Source of the DNA: Pollenia angustigena
Lineage: Eukaryota > Arthropoda > Insecta > Diptera > Polleniidae
DNA: 64,000 bases
NCBI GenBank assembly: GCA_930367215.1
Contig: OV884060.1
Coordinates: forward strand, 179,873,253 to 179,937,252
Direction of reading: 5' to 3'
Part shown: positions 33,659-43,837 of the stretch, in pieces
How the letters are laid out: every line of letters begins with the position of its first letter
How positions within the stretch are numbered: position 1 is the first letter of the stretch
Notes under the pieces: generated by a model
What the model was told of the DNA's origin: nothing
What the model saw: the letters and a program-made list of their open reading frames with translations, nothing else
Database searches by the model: none
Position numbers and translations under genes: made by a program

Positions 33659-34070
33659 TATACCTATTTTACTATTTGCTTTTCAAAAGATCGACTAGCA
33701 GGAGGTAAACAATTGCCTTCCCGTGTTGTCAGAGTCGAAAGTTCTTTTTTAGAAACATTTTTTTCTTAACTTAAATTCCCTAAAAAAATTAAAGGCTACG
33801 CTGCTGCTTAAATTTTGAAATATGTACGTATGTATATATTTCATTAGATAAGTTTTTTATGCAACTAACCCATTTAAAGGAAATAAGGACTTTTAAACAT
33901 GCAACATTGAACAAGCGAACATGAACCCAGGAAAACAAAATAAAAGCCAACATAAATAAATCAATTAAATTTTAGCAACAGGAGACTTATCCACTGCTTT
34001 TAATTTAAAATATTCAGTTCACAAAACATACTTTAAGCGTTCGCAACAAAAAAGCGGCATAACGGGTGCC
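33659..34070 (+). promoter_or_regulatory. upstream region of gene 2
   Basis: TCAGTT at 34014-34019 fits an insect initiator, 55 bases before the ATG. No TATA box is seen at the usual distance. An alternative is that an AG at about 33974-33975 ends an upstream intron. The start context GTGCCATGG is strong. Confidence 0.25.
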
Positions 34071-34326
34071 ATGGATTTAAAATCAAAACTTTTATTTCTC
34101 ATAATACCCATCTATACACTCCTCGTTGTTGATGAACTGCTCTACACGAATGCATTTATGAATAGTGAACGAGTTGAAGAAATTCCCTTCACTTCATCGA
34201 TGAAAACGCGCAATAAAACGCGAGCAAGTTCTTTTAGACACGCGGTTCTGGAAAATTCAAAAAATATTTATGCCACTAAACGTCTGGATCAACACAAAAG
34301 TTTTTTGAAAATATTCAATGTACCAT
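34071..34326 (+). CDS. gene 2 coding exon 1
   Basis: It encodes residues 1-85 plus one base: the signal peptide, then a polar segment with NKT and a dibasic ATKR. The donor is T|GTAAGT. The start ATG at 34071 is the first in frame and has a good context. Confidence 0.65.
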
Positions 34327-37300
34327 GTAAGTTTTTGGATTATTGGAATCATCTTAAGCATCATTAGCTTTTCAATCACTATCATTCCACTTGTTTCATT
34401 TCATTTTTCATGGAATATATTATGTCGTGTGCGGCTCTCATAGATATAATTTGCTTTTATGCGGCCAGAGGTAAATGGCCCTTCATACCGCCATTTATGC
34501 AAAATCGTGTTGATGCAGCCGCTCGAACTCTATTCAGTCAAAATGATAGTTTTATTAAGCAATTTTGTCAGAAATGGATACAAGTTAAGGAATGTTTTAG
34601 ACCGATATTTTGTAAGTAAAATTTGTTGAATTGAAAAATAAAAAAAAAAACAGTGCACTTAATCGGTTTTTGAATTATAATACAGTAAAGCCTTCCATAA
34701 TCGGAGACTCGGTGTTTTTGTCCGGTAAAGAGATATGTCCGCTAATGAGAGAAATATCATTTATTATTTTAAGTATATTTTTAAAAGGATACATTTCATT
34801 CAATCAATATTAAGCGGCTAATACACTTGCAATAAAATTGTTCAATTTTACATATTTGTATTTCCACAGAAATGTCTACTTTTTGTCACGTAACGTCACC
34901 AACCATTTTTAATCGTTTCTCAAAGAATAATATTATTTACTTTTTTTGCATTTGGGTGTAGAGCGCAACTAGGTTTTCATTTAGTGAAAGAGAGGAAAAA
35001 TTTGAACAACGTGGTTCTAAAATACAAGAATAATTGCTAGGTGACGTGACGTGACAAAAAGAGAGATTTTCTGTGGAAGTGCCCATATTCTCCAATTATA
35101 TCACCAATGTGTACGTGATATTCGAAGGTGGCACAATTTATTGGCATCATTCAAAAGACTCTTGATTTTTATTGCACAACGAAAAGAAAGTGAAATGTGT
35201 TGGCAACATTGTACAATTCTGTTTATGTTATTCCTATAGGTTATGTTCACCTTTTTATTGAATGAATGAAACCATTGTGAGACTTTTTACATAATATAGG
35301 ACAAAATTGAAATAATATTGCAAGTGTATGAGCCGCATGAGACTAATCTTTTCTGATAGAAAAAATTAATTTAGAGTAGGTTTAAACTTCGATCAGTTCA
35401 ATTTGAGCTGTTCAGTTGCGAAATGACTTTTAAGCTCGATTCACCCATGCAATCCGAACAATATTTTTGTCCGGTCCATAGTATTTTCGACGCTTGTTTG
35501 AATTTTGTATCCATATTTTCTTTTGTTTGACGTTATATGGGTTTTAAAATTGAGAAACAAATTTCTTATGACTATACCTTGTACTTATTCTACCATGGTC
35601 CGGACAAAATTTTTGTATACAGAGTTTGACGTCTTACTTTTGACAGAGAGAGAGAAATTATTATGTTCAGCAAGTTTTTTGAAATTATTGTTCGTTTTTT
35701 TTTTTTTGCTGAAAATTAAATAAAAAAGAAATATAATAAAAAACAATAAAATCACTTTCCTTTTTTCGCCCATTTGTTTAACACACTTTTAGAAACAATT
35801 CAAAATAAGTGGTTTGCTAGTTGTGCTGCCATTTTGTATAATTGTTTACATCTGTAAACCTTATGCTAGCTTCGTTTTTCCGGACAAATTTTCCGAAATG
35901 GGTGAATCGTTCTGCAGAACACTCTCACTAGAAAAAGAATTAAGAGTGCTATATTCGGCTAGCACAAATATGAATCAGAGTTGCAAAAAGAAAAAGTGCA
36001 AAGAAAAAAATATCTCTTTTTGGTGTATTTCAACGCTTCTGTAAGTTTATGAGAGATATTTTTAAAAAATTTTTAAAATATAATATCCGTGTCCCGTTAT
36101 GAGAGTCCGGCTATGGGAGGTGACCGTTATGGAAGGTGTCACTGTATATGTTTAAGCAGCTGAGAGGGTCGTTTTTTTTTTTTTTTTTGGTAGAAACTCT
36201 AAATTTTTTAGTCCGCCGACACAAAATTAGTTTGAAAGTATTTTTTAATATTCTAGTTACTACTTCTATTAAAAAAAAGTAAGAACAAGTGTCGTCTGGT
36301 AAGCCCAGTATATGTATACAACGCGAATTTGAATATCGATATTCGATGTGGACCTACGAGCGACACATTTTTAAAATATGCTTAAGCTTGAAAGCCCTAC
36401 TCACATAAATACTTTTCATAAGTACACCGATATAATTTATATAGAACACTTACTGTAAATTTTACTGGTTTACTGCACTGAAAGAAAAATGCTTCATATA
36501 TTTAATGAATCATTTTCATAAAAAAAATTTCCTTAGGTAAATGAAAATGTTCATTGTCTAAATGGAATTTCATAGTTATAATGAAGTATTTTCGTTAAAA
36601 TCGCTTCATTGGATTTCGTAATTACGTTAAAAATTTTCATTAGATATATGAAAAAAATTGGGAACATAAAAAAACAATAAACAAACATAACAAAGAGGAA
36701 AGAATTTTCTTCGCAATACCAATTAATTTTGACATTAATCCCATGAAAAATTGCATTAAAAAGGAACCTATGCAAAGCTTCGATGGATCGATGAAACCTG
36801 TTTCATTAAAAGGATTTAATGAAACATTACATTAGATCTATGAATATTATTCATTGGATGAATACTTTAAATAAAGTAAATTTTTTTTTTTTTTTTTTAA
36901 TTATTTTATTTTTTTTTTAATTATTTTTTTTTTATCTTTTCTTTTTTTTATTTTACGTTATTTTATTTTTAATTTTTTTTCTGTCTCTGGCGGGATTCGA
37001 TCCGTCAACCTCGGTGCTGATAGACTAGCTCGCTACCAGCTAGTCTACCGGGGCAGTGTAGTTTTTGTATTAAAAAACTATGTGTTTTACTCAATTAAGA
37101 GCGTAAATATGAGATTAAATTGTCCATAATAACAATAACAACGTTGATTGAAAGTGGATTGAATGTTTTTGTTTCATTACTATAACTACATTTTTATTGT
37201 CATAATGAAAATTTAAATTTTTGAAGGCAATTATTGAAATATGTTGCTTTTATAAAAAAATTTTTTGATGTCATAAATTTAGTGGCATACATGTAACATT

Positions 37301-40300
37301 CGATGTATGAAATTATTAAATCTTATATTTTTTAATTAACAATTCAACATTTTTTTAAGGAAACTATAATTTTGTATTAATTTATGAATAAAGTTATGTT
37401 TGTATATTGTTCTTTTATGTTCCCAATTAAAATTGTTTGTTTAACTTGGACAAACTTAAGTTTTCATATATCCAATGAAAATTTTTAACGTAATTACGAA
37501 ATCCAATGAAGCGATTTTAACGAAAATACTTCATTATAACTATGAAATTCCATTTAGACAATGAACGTTTTCATTTACCCAAGGAAAGTTTTTTTATGAA
37601 AATGATTCATTAAATATATGAAGCATTTTTCTTTCAGTGTAGAAAACATTAAATAACAAATAGGGATGAAACGATACCTCTAAGGTATCGATACTTTTAC
37701 TCGATGTGGTATCGCTCGTAAAGTATCGATACCTACTTAGTATCGAAAAAAAGTATCGATACTTACATACTTGTATCGGTTTGTATCATAATAGAATGGA
37801 AAGCAGCATTAAAAACGTTCTTATTATAGGGCCCATACACAATACCATCATAATTGTGCAATCAAGTGATTGTGCAATTAAGGCTGAAGCACACAATACA
37901 CCAGCATGCTGGTACAAAATTCATTTTTTACCAAAACATGTGTGGAAAAGGTCGTAATTAACGACGACAAAATGTTCTATCATTTTATTGTAGCATTGGT
38001 TTTTAATCCACATTTGCAGTATTCCGTACTTTTAACTTTCCAAAACTCCCCAAAACATTTTTTTCTGGCATTCAAAATTAAAATTTTTTATTTTTTGATG
38101 TTTATGCCTTGACGATTTATTTTTTATGAGCTAACTTTACAACACACGATTCAATCATGCTGGTGCAATCAAAAAAATATCGAACTATTTCTGATAAAGC
38201 ACCAGCAGCTGGTACAATCACACCAGCTGGCACAATCACTAGATTGCACAGTCATGATGGTGTTGTGTATGGGCCTTATTAGTGTTTTAGTACTATACAA
38301 TACAATAAGAACTACAACCCATTAAAATGTTTGTGCAGAACAAAAATTGTAAAGATTGACACCACTTTTAGTTACTACCAAGTACCAATTTCCTCTCGGA
38401 AAATCTTTTTTATCTTAGGAAACAAAATTTTTATAGAACGTTCAGGATATCAACCTTTTATTTACCTTTTATTCCAGAAATTAACAATGTCACTATGTAT
38501 TTATTTTAAATGTAAATATGTATTTTATTTTTAAATTGATAAATATACAGAAGTTTTGACTTAACTGCCTTTTGTTTAAGTGCACTTTTCACCTAACTGC
38601 ACAAAATTAATATTTTTAAAACCTTTTCTTTAGCTTCACTTCGGAAAATCAAATCTTGTAACGTTAATTTAACCGCCTTATACTCAATGCAAATGGATGA
38701 AACTTTGCAGGCATACCTATTCCTGATGACAATACACAAATACATGGGCGTAGCTAGGATAAAATCTAGGGGGCGGCAAACTTTTTTTTTAAATTTTCTT
38801 TTTTAAGAAAAGCGTTTCTTAAAAAAATTTTTTTTAAATATTCTTATTTGTCATTACTCTTTAAAATACCATACAAATTTATTTTTAAGGGCACTTTATA
38901 TACCTGCACATTTGAGATAAATGCCCAAAATTTTTGACATTTTAAAATTCTTTTCATACAAAAATCAAAATTAGCTGCACTTTGCCTAAACTGTCCAAAA
39001 TACATATTTTCTGTAATTATTCTTCAAAACCCTTTTTACGTGCCTTTTGTATACCAGCATATTTATCATATTTTTGGGCAGTTGTAAAATATTTTCATTT
39101 AAAACTTCAAAGTTAGCTGCTTACAAGTAGTTGTAGTAGTATCTTAAGTTGCCGAATGCTCTGTAGCGCAAATAAGTTCAAAATTTCAAATTTGCGTTTC
39201 AACTGCAACGACTTCTACAACTATGTATTCTGTTGACACTTCTTTGAAACTGCCGTTTTTAACTCTTGATAGCTTGCAGTGCTATTCTTAACGTTTTACT
39301 ACAGCGAAAATTCTGTTCCCCACTTTATTGTTACCAATTTGGCTACCTCGTTCATTACAAAAATGCATAACAGATGACTACAGGTTGTTTGAACGCCATT
39401 GTTATTATCAATTAATTAATAAAAACGTTGTTACTCCTCTTTCAAACACTTTATTTTAGTTATACAGGTAACCAAAATTGCGTACCTGCACATTAAGGCA
39501 GCTAAATAAATTTAACATATGTAGCTGCATTTTTGATTTATCTGCACAAAAAATCGTGCAAAGGAGATTTTACAGCGAAGTCAAAATTATGTATAACAAG
39601 TAAGAGTGCTATATTCGGCTGTGCCGAAACTTATATACCCTTCACCATTGTGCGAGCAGAATACAGAGCAACTAGACAAAAACTAAATAAAACGGGTAAA
39701 TATTTTTTTAAAATAAGAGACAACCTGTTTTGAACTTCGCTTTTCATAAGGACCCAGAATATATATACTTTATAGGGTGATATTTTATAGGGTGATATAC
39801 AGCAAAAAGTAATAAAAATACAACAACCACAAGGGATTTTTGGAAAAAATTAGAGGTAGTCGTGGTTTTTTGCTCATATCTCAGCCATTTGTAGACCGAT
39901 CTGGCTGAATTTCAATAGCAAAATTTAAATAAGAATATCTGACAGATACTTACACCAAGTAAGCCCCCATAATTTCTGGGGGCTTCGGAAAACCCATTTC
40001 AACAGACAGACGGACGGACGGACGGATGGACAGACGGACAACCGGATTTAAACTTCGCTTTACATAAGGACCCAGAATATATATACTTTATAGGGTGTAG
40101 GATTAATATTGTAGAAATTACAAACGGAATGACAAAGTTAAATATACCCTTTCTACCTTCGGTGAAGGGTATAATAAAGGGTGGTAAAACCATAATCCAC
40201 GATGTTAATTGTAAGTCACACCTTAACGTCAAGTTTTTTGCGCAACTTAAATTGACCTTTCTCTGTATTTAACAACTTCTATCATTGAGAGGTACACAAT

Positions 40301-43046
40301 TGAGCAGCGCGTTAAGATTGTTAAAGCCTTTTACGAAAATGTGCGTTCAATCAAAATGCATTTCGTGCACATCGTGATTTTTTTGGTCAGCATAATCGAC
40401 CAAATGTTTCCACAATCGGGAGAATTGTACGCAAATTTCAGCAAACTGGGTCTGTAGAAAATGGGAAAACATATGTGCATGCTCGCCCAGTTAGTTCTGC
40501 GGCTCGCGGCGTTATCGGGCCGTATTTCTTTGAAAATGAGGTCGGCCAAGCAATTTCCGTGAATGGTGTTCGTTATCGCGAGATGATGACGGACTTCCTA
40601 TTGCAAGAAATTGAGGAAATGGACCTAGACGATATGTGGTTTATAGGTATTTACTGGTCAAACGGTTTCTTGATACCGTTACATCTGCTCCAGCTTTGGA
40701 AAATAATCAAAAATTAGAGATTAATTTCAATACCAAAGTAAAACGATTACTTTTGACCGATACCGAGTATATATTTACCGATACTACTTGGTACTCGGTT
40801 GCTAAGTATCGATTACAAAAATAGTTGGTACTTATATAAAAGTATCGAATATGTACTTGTATTTACTCGTATCGTTTCATCCCTAATAACAAATCGAAAA
40901 AGTATGTGATCACGACTGTCAGAATTAGCCCCCAGATGTAAACGGTACATTAATCTGCTAAATATAACAAATTATCGATAATAGTTTGCGAGGAATTAAC
41001 CAAAATTTATTTTTTTCTAAAATAATCTTAAATATTTCTTTTCAACAGCATGCATGTGCAAAACTTACAATTATCAATATTTTGACTTCCTTAGCTTTAA
41101 TCTGTTAACTACTGAATCCCATTAATATTGGGGATAACGAAATATTAGACTAAGGCCAATGAAATTAAATTCTGTGCATCGCCTTCGCAAATTCTTTATC
41201 AAAATAAGCCTTTTATCTATAACGGAACTAATATAATTTCACTAATGCCTAAACCAACAAAAATCCATCATCTAATAAACGCCGTTGCCAGTTTTAAATA
41301 AAAAACTGTTCGTGTTTTAGCTAAGACATAAACCAGAGTAAACAAAGCCTAAAGATACAAAGTGTCCCTACTTTTACTACTTGTAAAAGAAAAACATGGT
41401 CGGCTTAGTATGCATTTAGCAGATTTTATACCCCAAAATTGCCAAAATGCAGATTTGACGATTTATGGCTTAAAAAATAATAGTTTTTAGCTCGGTGGAA
41501 GCTTCTTTACATTGTCACTTATGTTTGTACTTTTTATACTTCTTGCATTGAAAAACGAAACTAATGGTGTTTTCTTTTCTGAGTAAAATTCTGCATTTAC
41601 TCTGCCTTTTACATTTTTTTATGTTCTTTTCTTAAAAACATGTTTTATTTTAAAAGTGTAAAGCGTTCTTTTCTGATGATGTTCCCTTTAAAATTAAAAA
41701 AAATGCTACATGTTCAACACTCATTTTAAATAACGGGGCATGAGTGCTGCACTAGATCAAGGCGAATTCAGAACAAGGTGGTGGCAAGTTTAGAACCGTA
41801 AACACTAACAATGTAATACAAAAAACATCTGTTGTTTCTGTTGGCTATGGATTGTTGTAGTCTTGCCACCACCTGTAATTGAATTTACCTTGCGCTAATT
41901 GTACTTTATTGTTTAATGCCGAAATTTATGTTCTTTTGTAAACGAAAAATATGAAGCACTTCTTAAAAATTAGGGAAGCATTTAAAAACGTTGCCAAATC
42001 ACATGATACACTCATGCAACACTTTTTTTAGATGAGAAAACGCCATAAGCAACCAATGAAATGCGCATAGCAGCTAGGCTTTCCCTCAACACTTATAGTG
42101 CAAAAAATTATAAACAATGATCACGAAAACCAATTTTGCCCAAGAAAAGTCAACTACCTGGGGTGTGCTGGAAATCAAAAACGTCAAACGCAAGAAATTA
42201 AAAGTTGTTTTTAATACACTTTTTAGTTAATTTTTATAATTTTTGTTATAAAATTCTGTTTAATAGAGAAATATTTTTAAAATATTTGTCAAAAAATTCT
42301 TTTATTACAGAAATCTTTTTAATTCATATTCCTATTCCTATTAAAAAAAAAAATCTGCTGACTTTTTTTCATGAAGCACCTCATTTGCTAATCATATCAA
42401 AATATTTGACTGGTTAAATATCGCTAAGCGGCCCATACACTTGCAATATTATTGCATATGATATTCGCCATATCATTTCCGTTTTGTCCTATATTATGCA
42501 ATAAGTCGCACAATGGTTTCACTTTCTTTCGTTGTGCAATAAAAATCAAAAGTCTTTTGATTGTTGCCAATATATTGTGTCACATTCGACTATCACATAC
42601 ACATTGGCGATATAATTGTACAATACGTAAAATTTAACAATTTTATTGCAAGTGTATGAGCCGCTTTAAATTTAGTTCTTTCGCATGCTGTTCTACCGAT
42701 ATTTTTAATCTAACCCGTTTACTTTATTCTCTAGAAAAATTTAGAGCAGTAGTTTCTAAATGTAAATCTCATTATTTGTTTTTTTTTCACAGCTCCTAAC
42801 ACAACATATCAAAATGGAGATGTCATTTCCATTTCCAACAGACGTTGTCAATGTGCAAATCTTGTGGCAACTGAATCGCCAGTTCCAGTTGTCTATTTTG
42901 ATCGCGATCATATAGGAAATATCAGTGTGGAAACAATTACCAATACTATAGAGTTTTTGCAAAATTTTCTACCAGCACCACCTAAAAAGGGTAAAAGGAA
43001 AAATCGTGTACGATCTCGGGTCGATGAAATGGAAATTGAAGATTAA
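34071..43046 (+). CDS. secreted cysteine-containing protein of unknown function (gene 2, three coding exons)
   Basis: Exons 34071-34326, 34471-34611 and 42793-43046 join in phases 1 and 1 to 651 bases: 216 residues plus stop. Residues 1-28 are a signal peptide (KLLFLIIPIYTLLVV core). The mature part has five cysteines (86, 118, 127, 151, 153), with Cys86 formed across the first splice. N-glycosylation motifs include NKT, NTT and NIS. A KWPFIPPF segment follows the first junction, and the tail PPKKGKRKNRVRSR is strongly basic and contains a Gly-Lys-Arg amidation/processing type site. I do not recognise the family. It could be a secreted signalling or reproductive protein. The acceptor of exon 2 (GCGGCCAGAG) is weak and is chosen because the nearby alternatives create stops. 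Confidence 0.65.
34471..34611 (+). CDS. gene 2 coding exon 2
   Basis: It completes Cys86 and encodes residues 87-132, with two cysteines in FCQKW and ECF. It ends T|GTAAGT. Intron 1 is only 144 bases. Confidence 0.6.
34683..36144. mobile_element. pogo/Tc1-like element, non-autonomous
   Basis: The ends CAGTAAAGCCTTCCATAA and the inverse TTATGGAAGGTGTCACTG lie between TA duplications (34681-34682, 36145-36146). The CAGT start and TA target fit pogo-type elements. No transposase is seen. A 0.5-kb MITE (34814-35336) is inserted. Confidence 0.7.
34814..35336. mobile_element. MITE with GCGGCTMATACACTTGCAATA ends, copy 1
   Basis: GCGGCTAATACACTTGCAAT at the left and TATTGCAAGTGTATGAGCCGC at the right are inverted. 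It is the same family as 42428-42664. No coding sequence is present. Confidence 0.65.
36476..37639. mobile_element. TA-type MITE with tRNA-like segment, rearranged copy 2
   Basis: The right end matches copy 1 (3915-4790) and is followed by TA (37640-37641). The first 215 bases are an inverted copy of the right end (about 37412-37639), placed in front of what is the true left end in copy 1 (GGAAAGAATTTTCTTCGC at 36697). The element therefore has about 215-bp inverted arms that its sister lacks. Confidence 0.75.
36983..37054 (-). repeat. tRNA-like (SINE-type) segment, copy 2
   Basis: The minus strand has CCCCGGTAGACTAGCTGG, GTAGCGAGCTAG, CACCGAGGTTG and a good B-box-like GGATCGAATCCC. It corresponds to 4151-4224. 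Confidence 0.5.
37827..38275. mobile_element. MITE with GGGCCCATACACAA ends
   Basis: TAGGGCCCATACACAATACC at the left and GGTGTTGTGTATGGGCC at the right are inverted and continue into an ATGAT...TGCAC block. TTATTA flanks both sides (37821-37826 and 38276-38281). Repeated TGGTGCAATC and CACCAGC motifs lie inside. Confidence 0.6.
38276..39595. other. hAT interior without recognised gene
   Basis: CATGGGCGTAGCTAGGAT near 38743 looks like a transposon end, but no partner was found. The rest is AT-rich with repeated CTGCACA words. No coding sequence is supported. Confidence 0.4.
39596..40173 (+). repeat. mini-me / Helentron-like dispersed repeat, copy 2
   Basis: ACAAGTAAGAGTGCTATATT is followed by a small hairpin TTCGGCTGTGCCGAA and TATACCCTTCACC. 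It ends GGTGAAGGGTATA and carries GGACGGACGGACGGATGGAC and CCAGAATATATATACTTTAT. It is 75% or more alike by eye to 31812-32583 over its outer parts. Confidence 0.65.
40282..40660 (+). pseudogene. mariner-like (IS630-type) transposase remnant, internally deleted
   Basis: The N-terminal helix-turn-helix part reads ERYTIEQRVKIVKAFYENVR. After a one-base frame break it continues NAFRAHRDFFGQHNRP and RIVRKFQQTGSVENGKT. It then jumps to GVIGPYFFENEVGQ and LDDMWF, the middle of such transposases. About half the protein is missing. Confidence 0.7.
41758..41892. mobile_element. P-like MITE
   Basis: The left end is CAAGGCGAATTCAGAACAAG and the right-end inverse is CAAGGTAAATTCAATTACAGG. Inner GGTGGTGGCAAG is inverted too. 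The 8-bp flanks are only partly alike (5 of 8), so it is older than 12577-12791. Confidence 0.6.
42155..42360 (+). mobile_element. fragment of the CAGGGGTGTGCTGGAAATC family
   Basis: TGGGGTGTGCTGGAAATCAA and CGTCAAACGCAAGAA match the left end of 53361-53579. The interior (TTTTTATAATTTTTGTTATA, AATAGAGAA) also fits, in diverged form. The right end is lost. Confidence 0.5.
42428..42664. mobile_element. MITE with GCGGCYCATACACTTGCAATA ends, copy 2
   Basis: GCGGCCCATACACTTGCAAT and the inverse ATTGCAAGTGTATGAGCCGC bound a 237-bp body. It lies 130 bases before exon 3 of gene 2. Confidence 0.7.
42793..43046 (+). CDS. gene 2 coding exon 3
   Basis: It completes Ser133 and encodes residues 134-216: NTT glycosylation site, RRCQC, VVYFDRDHIGNIS, then FLPAPPKKGKRKNR and an acidic end DEMEIED. 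The stop is at 43044-43046. AATAAA follows at 43046-43051 and 43090-43095. Confidence 0.7.
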
Positions 43047-43499
43047 ATAAATATTTCAAAAATAATCACAACTTTGTAATTTAAATTCAAATAAATAAAT
43101 ATTTTGCTTATAATATGTAAAGTTTTGTTGTTAATATATCAACTGCTTAGAATAAAAAACAAAAAAAAAAAAAAAAACAGTTGGACCAAACATTTCGTTA
43201 TTTATATACATCCATAAACATTATCAGCCGTATTCATAATGAAAATTTGGCATGAAGTTAGCACAAAGTTTATTCATAATACACGTACCAAACTCTGGCT
43301 AACGATTTGCCAAACTCCTTCTAACGAGCTGCCAAACGTTTGCCAACTTGTGAAAAACGGCTGTTTAATGTCAAACGGTGTTTATAAATTAAAGAAAAAT
43401 CAAACATTTTGTGCGCGAAAAATAAATAATGGAAACGCTTGACACTTTAGATAATTTAACATATTAAAAGCCTGTTGTCGGAACAAAAAATTTTACAAA

Positions 43500-43612
43500 A
43501 AAAAGGAGAAATCCATATTTGCAATACAGCGAAGAGGAATTTCGTATGAAATATAAATCATTCAGAAAAGCAAATTTCGATCTACCAAAGGTTAAAATAC
43601 AATCAAGGATCG
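43500..43612 (+). pseudogene. probable N-terminal piece of the Harbinger transposase
   Basis: YSEEEFRMKYKSFRKANFDL resembles the E-x-F-x-x-x-F/Y-R region at the start of Harbinger transposases. It runs out of similarity near 43610, where inserted DNA begins. The assignment rests on position and weak pattern. Confidence 0.4.
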
Positions 43613-43734
43613 GAAAATGTTTTTTTATTTTGTTTCTAAAAAAATATTTATTGTGCAAGTTTAAAAAATTCTACATTTTACAGAAAACAAAAAATTTCTA
43701 AAATAGTTTTGAAAAAAAGCCGTCGAAAAAAATA

Positions 43735-43818
43735 AATAAAATAAAGTTTTTGAAATAAAACGTTTTCTTAAAAACATAAAATAAAGTTTTTAAAATAAAA
43801 TGTTTTCTTAAAAACATA
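43735..43818. repeat. tandem duplication of about 40 bases
   Basis: AAATAAAGTTTTT-(G/A)AAATAAAA-(C/T)GTTTTCTTAAAAACAT occurs twice in a row just upstream of the Penelope-like element. Confidence 0.7.
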
Positions 43819-43837
43819 AAAAAACAAAAACTATAGC

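Larger units (their letters stand above)
37661..40885. mobile_element. hAT element with TATCGATA subterminal array
   Basis: The ends TAGGGATGAAACGATAC and the inverse GTATCGTTTCATCCCTA are flanked by a perfect 8-bp duplication ATAACAAA (37653-37660, 40886-40893). TATCGATA occurs exactly at 37686-37693, 37724-37731 and 37754-37761, and decayed versions lie near 40803-40850. The body holds a MITE (37827-38275), a mini-me-like repeat (39596-40173) and a mariner-like remnant. There is no hAT transposase. Confidence 0.85.
34612..42792 (+). other. gene 2 intron 2, transposon-filled
   Basis: This GT-AG intron is 8.2 kb, with a long pyrimidine tract before the acceptor TTTTTTTTCACAG. It holds elements 34683-36144, 36476-37639, 37661-40885, 41758-41892, 42155 onward and 42428-42664. 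The stretch 40894-41757 shows only a fragment related to the 19451 MITE near 41400. Confidence 0.7.

Noticed and set aside
38743..38790. GGGCGTAGCTAGG transposon-like end
   Set aside because: No partner end was found within the window, so it is not called as an element.
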